Below are positions 6,055 through 8,701 of a stretch of 8,701 nucleotides of DNA, piece after piece. The number at the start of each line of letters is the position of its first letter. Position 1 is the first letter of the stretch. Source of the DNA: an uncultured Planctomycetaceae bacterium (lineage in GTDB: Bacteria; Planctomycetota; Planctomycetia; Pirellulales; Pirellulaceae); assembly GCA_937967755.1 (NCBI GenBank), contig CALBTA010000254.1, positions 1 to 8,701 on the forward strand, written 5' to 3'. The notes under the pieces were generated by a model. It did not search any database. It was not told the origin of the DNA and worked only from the letters and a program-made list of their open reading frames with translations. Made by a program: the position numbers and the translations under genes.

Positions 6055-7278
6055 ATGTCCTGGGGCGATGCCCAATATGAACCGTCGTTGCGCGAAGGCC
6101 TGGCCGCTTCGCTGCGCAGTGTGCTGTCGCCGACCAGCATCGTAAACACCTGGATCATGGTCTACGTCGGCGCGCTGGTGCCGGTCATTTCCTTCGCCAT
6201 GACCTGGGACAGCCCGCCGCAAATGCCCGAGTGGCAATCAGGTCATTTGCACGCGTACCTGTCATTCTTCCTCTCTGGCCGGGTCGGCTACGTCTTCTAC
6301 CCGCTAATGCTCTACGCGATGGTCTGCTTCCTGATGGTGCTGTTTCGGGAAGAGCAGTGTTCCGAGTACTTCATCGTCCGGCTAGGCGTTTACAGCGGCG
6401 TCGCGATGGGGATTCATTACAGCGTGCTGCTTTCGATTTCACTGTTTGAAGCGGCCGATTGGCTGCAGGCGATTGCGGCGTTCCCTTTCATTGCGATGGG
6501 CGCGGCGATCATCGGCGTCAGCGGCATCGCCATCGCGCAAGCGCTGGTGCTGGTAGTCTATTGGCTCTATCAATGGTTGGGTTGGCAAGGCCTGGTGAGC
6601 GGAGTTCTTGCACTCTTGTTCGCTGCCGCTGCCTTCGCCGTGATGTACTACGAAGAAGGGGGCGCGACGATTTTTCTCGTCCCATTCTTCATGCTATTCA
6701 TCCTGTCGGTCATATTCGGTCCCTTCTGGATGACGGCGGCTTACGCGCGCCTGGCGCTCAAGCTGCTGCACAAACATTGGGAAGGAGGGCAGTTCCGCAT
6801 CGGCCAGATGCTGGTCATTTTCACCTGGTTGGGAGGCTATCTGGCTGCTTGCCGGCAGGCGATGGCTTTGGCGGTTGTTGAATACCAAAAGCTGCCCACC
6901 GAACCGCCGCAAGATTGCTACATCGCCACCGCCGCCGCCCGTGGGCATCACCGGCTGGTCGGCTCGCGATTGGTTGCATTGCAAAACGGAACAACGATGC
7001 GCGTGAATCACCAACTGCAAGTCTTCAAATGCGGCGAGATATTGATTCGTTCGCTTTCACCACGATCGCACCGAGTGATGCGGCGAATTTACGACCGCCT
7101 CGGCCCAGCCCTGGCGAAGCGCGTCCATCACCCCTTGTTGGCCGATGCCGTCTACCTTTCGCTCAAGCCGCTGGAGTGGGTGGCAAGCGTCATGCTGCGT
7201 CTGCTGTTGCGGAATTCCCATTTGCGCATCGAAGGTATGTATTCGAGAGAACATACCCCCGCGAATCACGCGGATTAG
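6055..7278 (+). CDS. polytopic membrane protein with CFI-box-like C-terminal domain
   Basis: The protein has 407 aa. The first 275 residues carry about seven hydrophobic segments (roughly 30-49, 77-97, 110-131, 140-173, 178-197, 205-227, 252-272). The C-terminal domain begins DCYIATAAARGHHRLVGSRL (287-306), close to the C-(F/Y)-I-A-T-A-A signature of CFI-box C-terminal domains. It continues with LQVFKCGEILIRSLSPRSHR (321-340) and RRIYDRLGPALAKRV, matching the usual pattern of a basic helix, a Tyr and Pro-Ala. The arrangement resembles proteins annotated DUF6688, but I hold that name only tentatively. Function is unknown; the CFI-box segment is probably cytoplasmic and membrane-proximal. Residues 402-407 and the TAG are encoded by the left arm of the 437-bp repeat, so the native C-terminus may have been altered by its insertion. 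The gene stands alone on its strand. Confidence 0.85.
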   Translation: MSWGDAQYEPSLREGLAASLRSVLSPTSIVNTWIMVYVGALVPVISFAMTWDSPPQMPEWQSGHLHAYLSFFLSGRVGYVFYPLMLYAMVCFLMVLFREEQCSEYFIVRLGVYSGVAMGIHYSVLLSISLFEAADWLQAIAAFPFIAMGAAIIGVSGIAIAQALVLVVYWLYQWLGWQGLVSGVLALLFAAAAFAVMYYEEGGATIFLVPFFMLFILSVIFGPFWMTAAYARLALKLLHKHWEGGQFRIGQMLVIFTWLGGYLAACRQAMALAVVEYQKLPTEPPQDCYIATAAARGHHRLVGSRLVALQNGTTMRVNHQLQVFKCGEILIRSLSPRSHRVMRRIYDRLGPALAKRVHHPLLADAVYLSLKPLEWVASVMLRLLLRNSHLRIEGMYSREHTPANHAD

Positions 7279-7694
7279 CGCGAATGAAGTCCACGGCTCT
7301 ATGACAAGAAGGTGGAGACTCCTAGGCAATCGCCACCATCGCTTGTGTTGATGCGCGGATCTACGCTTCTCTATCTCGCCCCGTTGGGGCTTTGCTTTTC
7401 GAGCAATCACGCATTCCCCAGGCGTTGCCTGGGGCTGGTGTATCAGACCCCGTTGGGGTCACACCAGCGGCTTCGCCGCTGAAAACGCCCCAAATGGGCA
7501 GCAATATACCAGCCCAGGGCATCGCCCTGGGGATTGAGTTTGATTCGGTGGCAAAGCCCCAACGGGGCGAGATAACGCCAGCGATGCGCGATTGGCTGTC
7601 ATTAAAACTTCCTGTCACCCTAGATCGAAGCGCGGTGCCGCTCCACCCTCCGACGAAAACCCTTTCATTCGCGTCAATTCGCGTGATTCGCGGG
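7258..7694. mobile_element. 437-bp MITE-like element with inverted terminal arms
   Basis: The arms 7258-7288 and 7664-7694 are inverted repeats of 31 bp with 3 mismatches (shared edge CCCGCGAATCACGCG). The left arm provides the last codons and TAG of the membrane protein gene; the right arm ends 13 nt before the hydrolase stop codon. Inside are a second inverted pair at 7372-7574 and weaker inverted similarity outside that pair (around 7325-7350 against 7572-7600), so the element is a long imperfect palindrome built in layers. It encodes no convincing protein; the short ORFs it contains are low-complexity and occur on both strands. Sequences with the ATTCGCG and GTGATTCGCGGG edges recur between genes in many genomes, from memory. 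No transposase or clear target duplication is visible, so mobility is inference. Confidence 0.65.
7372..7574. repeat. nested multi-hairpin palindrome
   Basis: The ends 7372-7395 and 7551-7574 are perfect 24-bp inverted repeats, each containing GCCCC-(GTT or AAC)-GGGGC. Between them lie further hairpins: CCCCAGGC-GTT-GCCTGGGG (7416-7434), GACCCC-GTT-GGGGTC (7446-7460) extended by CTGGTGT (7435-7441) with ACACCAG (7461-7467), AGCGGC-TTC-GCCGCT (7466-7480), and CCCAGGGC-ATC-GCCCTGGG (7513-7531). The hairpin at 7416-7434 and the one at 7513-7531 also mirror each other with compensating changes. All loops are 3 nt, mostly GTT. This looks like an array of structured REP-type units. It could shape mRNA 3' ends of the two converging genes. 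Confidence 0.85.
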
Positions 7695-7707
7695 CAGTAG
7701 ATAGTAC

Positions 7708-8701
7708 TTACTTCCGCACGCCCTCAATATCACGCCCGAATTGGTGCAGGACTAACTTTTCAATCGCCCCGTCGTCATTGGCCACGAACGTAATCTGTGC
7801 ATCAACGATCTTGTAGAAAAACTTGGTCTTTGATTCGGCGAAGACTTGGGCCTTCGGTTGCCCGGTCGCTTGCACCATCAGGTTGCCCTCTTCCAGGGTG
7901 ACGGTCAAGGCGAACTGCGGCGTGATCGCATAGGTTCCTTCGTACCGCTTCAAGGTTTCCGCGTCGACTTCAATCTCCTTCCGCGCGACTTGCGGCTTCA
8001 CGTCCACCCCAAACGCCACCCTCGTGACCTGTTGGCCCAGGGTAGAAACCTTGGCCGTGGCCGTGTTGGCCAGCACCACCACGCCGATGTTGCGGCTGGG
8101 AATGATCGACAGCCACCCGTGGTAGCCGGATGTCATGCCGTTATGCCAACGGGTGATGCCGTCGCCGGCGATGTGCCAGCCAATCGCCATCTTCTGACCT
8201 TCGGCGGGAACATCCTGAATTTCATGGGCGTCGCGCAGCGCCAAGTTCACCGCTTGTTTATCATCCGCCAGGTTGGCCTGGATGAATTTGATCATGTCGC
8301 TGCAGGACGAGCGGATTCCGCCAGCGCCCGCCAGCGCGCCGAACTCCCAAGGTTTTTCTTCCTTTAGCGCGGCGTTGTAAGCGGGCACGAAGCGTTTTTT
8401 TTGCGCGTCGTTCAGCGCGACCGACGTGCTCGACATTTTCAGCGGGTCAAGAATTCGCTTTTTCAACAACTCTTCGTAAGTTGTCTCGGCGTTTTGCGCG
8501 AGCACGTCACCCAACAACCCTGCCCCGTAGTTGGAATACTCGTACGTTCCCGGCTCGCGCCGCAGCTTGTGGGAAGTGAGAAACGCGTGCAGCAGCTTGC
8601 GATCGTAATCGGCGTAAGGGTTCGCCGGATCGGCCGGGTTGAAGTTTTCCGGCATCCGCGGCAGGCCGGAGGTGTGCGTCGCCAGGTGCCGCAGTGTAAT
8701 C
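7708..8701 (-). CDS. beta-lactamase-related serine hydrolase, 5' end missing
   Basis: The visible 330 codons run off the window edge at 8701; the frame continues upstream of the Met at 8653-8655 with ITLRHLATHTSGLPR, the usual sequence shortly after the S-x-x-K motif, so that Met is not the start and the catalytic Ser and Lys lie outside the window. The second catalytic motif is YSN (residues 55-57 of the visible part), and the third is HNG (186-188) within HNGMTSGYHGWLS, in the KTG position. This places it with class C beta-lactamase/DD-peptidase/esterase-like enzymes. The last 90 residues (from about ETLKRYEGTYAI) match the DUF3471-type beta-rich C-terminal domain found on many such hydrolases. 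The family acts on peptides or esters, usually in the periplasm; the substrate here is unknown and antibiotic resistance should not be assumed. It converges with the membrane protein gene across the repeat element. Confidence 0.92.
   Translation of the reverse strand, partial: ITLRHLATHTSGLPRMPENFNPADPANPYADYDRKLLHAFLTSHKLRREPGTYEYSNYGAGLLGDVLAQNAETTYEELLKKRILDPLKMSSTSVALNDAQKKRFVPAYNAALKEEKPWEFGALAGAGGIRSSCSDMIKFIQANLADDKQAVNLALRDAHEIQDVPAEGQKMAIGWHIAGDGITRWHNGMTSGYHGWLSIIPSRNIGVVVLANTATAKVSTLGQQVTRVAFGVDVKPQVARKEIEVDAETLKRYEGTYAITPQFALTVTLEEGNLMVQATGQPKAQVFAESKTKFFYKIVDAQITFVANDDGAIEKLVLHQFGRDIEGVRK

Noticed and set aside
7372..7574. CRISPR array
   Set aside because: The repeats are inverted and nested, not direct repeats with unique spacers, and no cas gene is near.
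7392..7700. Small proteins encoded inside the 437-bp element
   Set aside because: Short frames occur on both strands, consist of repeat-derived sequence, and lack ribosome binding sites or known motifs.
7708..8655. Complete 315-aa serine hydrolase starting at the Met at 8655
   Set aside because: The frame continues upstream with family-typical sequence (THTSGLP) to the window edge, and the S-x-x-K motif is missing, so the gene is truncated by the window.

Overview
The window looks like a chromosomal segment from a planctomycete, probably Pirellulales-like. The evidence is a Ser/Thr kinase with the helical N-terminal extension and polytopic membrane tail common in that group, a DUF3179 protein, an extended CFI-box-like membrane protein, and intergenic spaces filled with short palindromic repeats. 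This assignment is an inference from gene content and style; no rRNA or other phylogenetic marker is present. There are no tRNAs, rRNAs, CRISPR arrays or transposase genes.

Layout. The last codons of a possible upstream gene (3-74) precede a hairpin repeat (83-121) and a membrane-anchored Ser/Thr kinase (131-1795, +). A 149-bp element with perfect 24-bp terminal inverted repeats (1804-1952) separates it from a convergent gene set on the minus strand. Read in the direction of transcription, that set is a small five-helix membrane protein (4844-4314), a GT4 glycosyltransferase (4317-3001, joined by an ATGA overlap), and a NaChBac-type voltage-gated cation channel (2869-1949). A divergent start at 4925 (+) opens a DUF3179 gene that reads to 5917 through one in-frame TGA. 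Then come a repeat-rich gap, a membrane protein with a CYIATAA (CFI-box-like) C-terminal domain (6055-7278, +), a 437-bp nested palindromic element (7258-7694), and the 3' part of a class C beta-lactamase-like serine hydrolase (7708-8701, -, truncated by the window end).

The most interesting signal is in the DUF3179 gene. The single in-frame TGA (5255-5257) falls at the first Cys of the family's conserved C-x-x-C motif, giving U-H-L-C. Reading frame and family similarity continue intact for 219 codons beyond it. A short hairpin with a G in its apical loop lies 16-30 nt after the TGA, as expected of a bacterial SECIS element. This is best explained as a candidate selenoprotein, with a recent Cys-to-stop mutation as the main alternative. 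Other points of note are the calcium-channel-like selectivity filter (TLEDWTD) of the bacterial channel, and repeats that overlap the 3' ends of genes and supply or adjoin their stop codons.

Apart from the ATGA-coupled pair, the genes do not form an obvious pathway. They read as a signalling kinase, a cation channel, a glycosyltransferase with a membrane partner, and exported or membrane proteins of unknown function.
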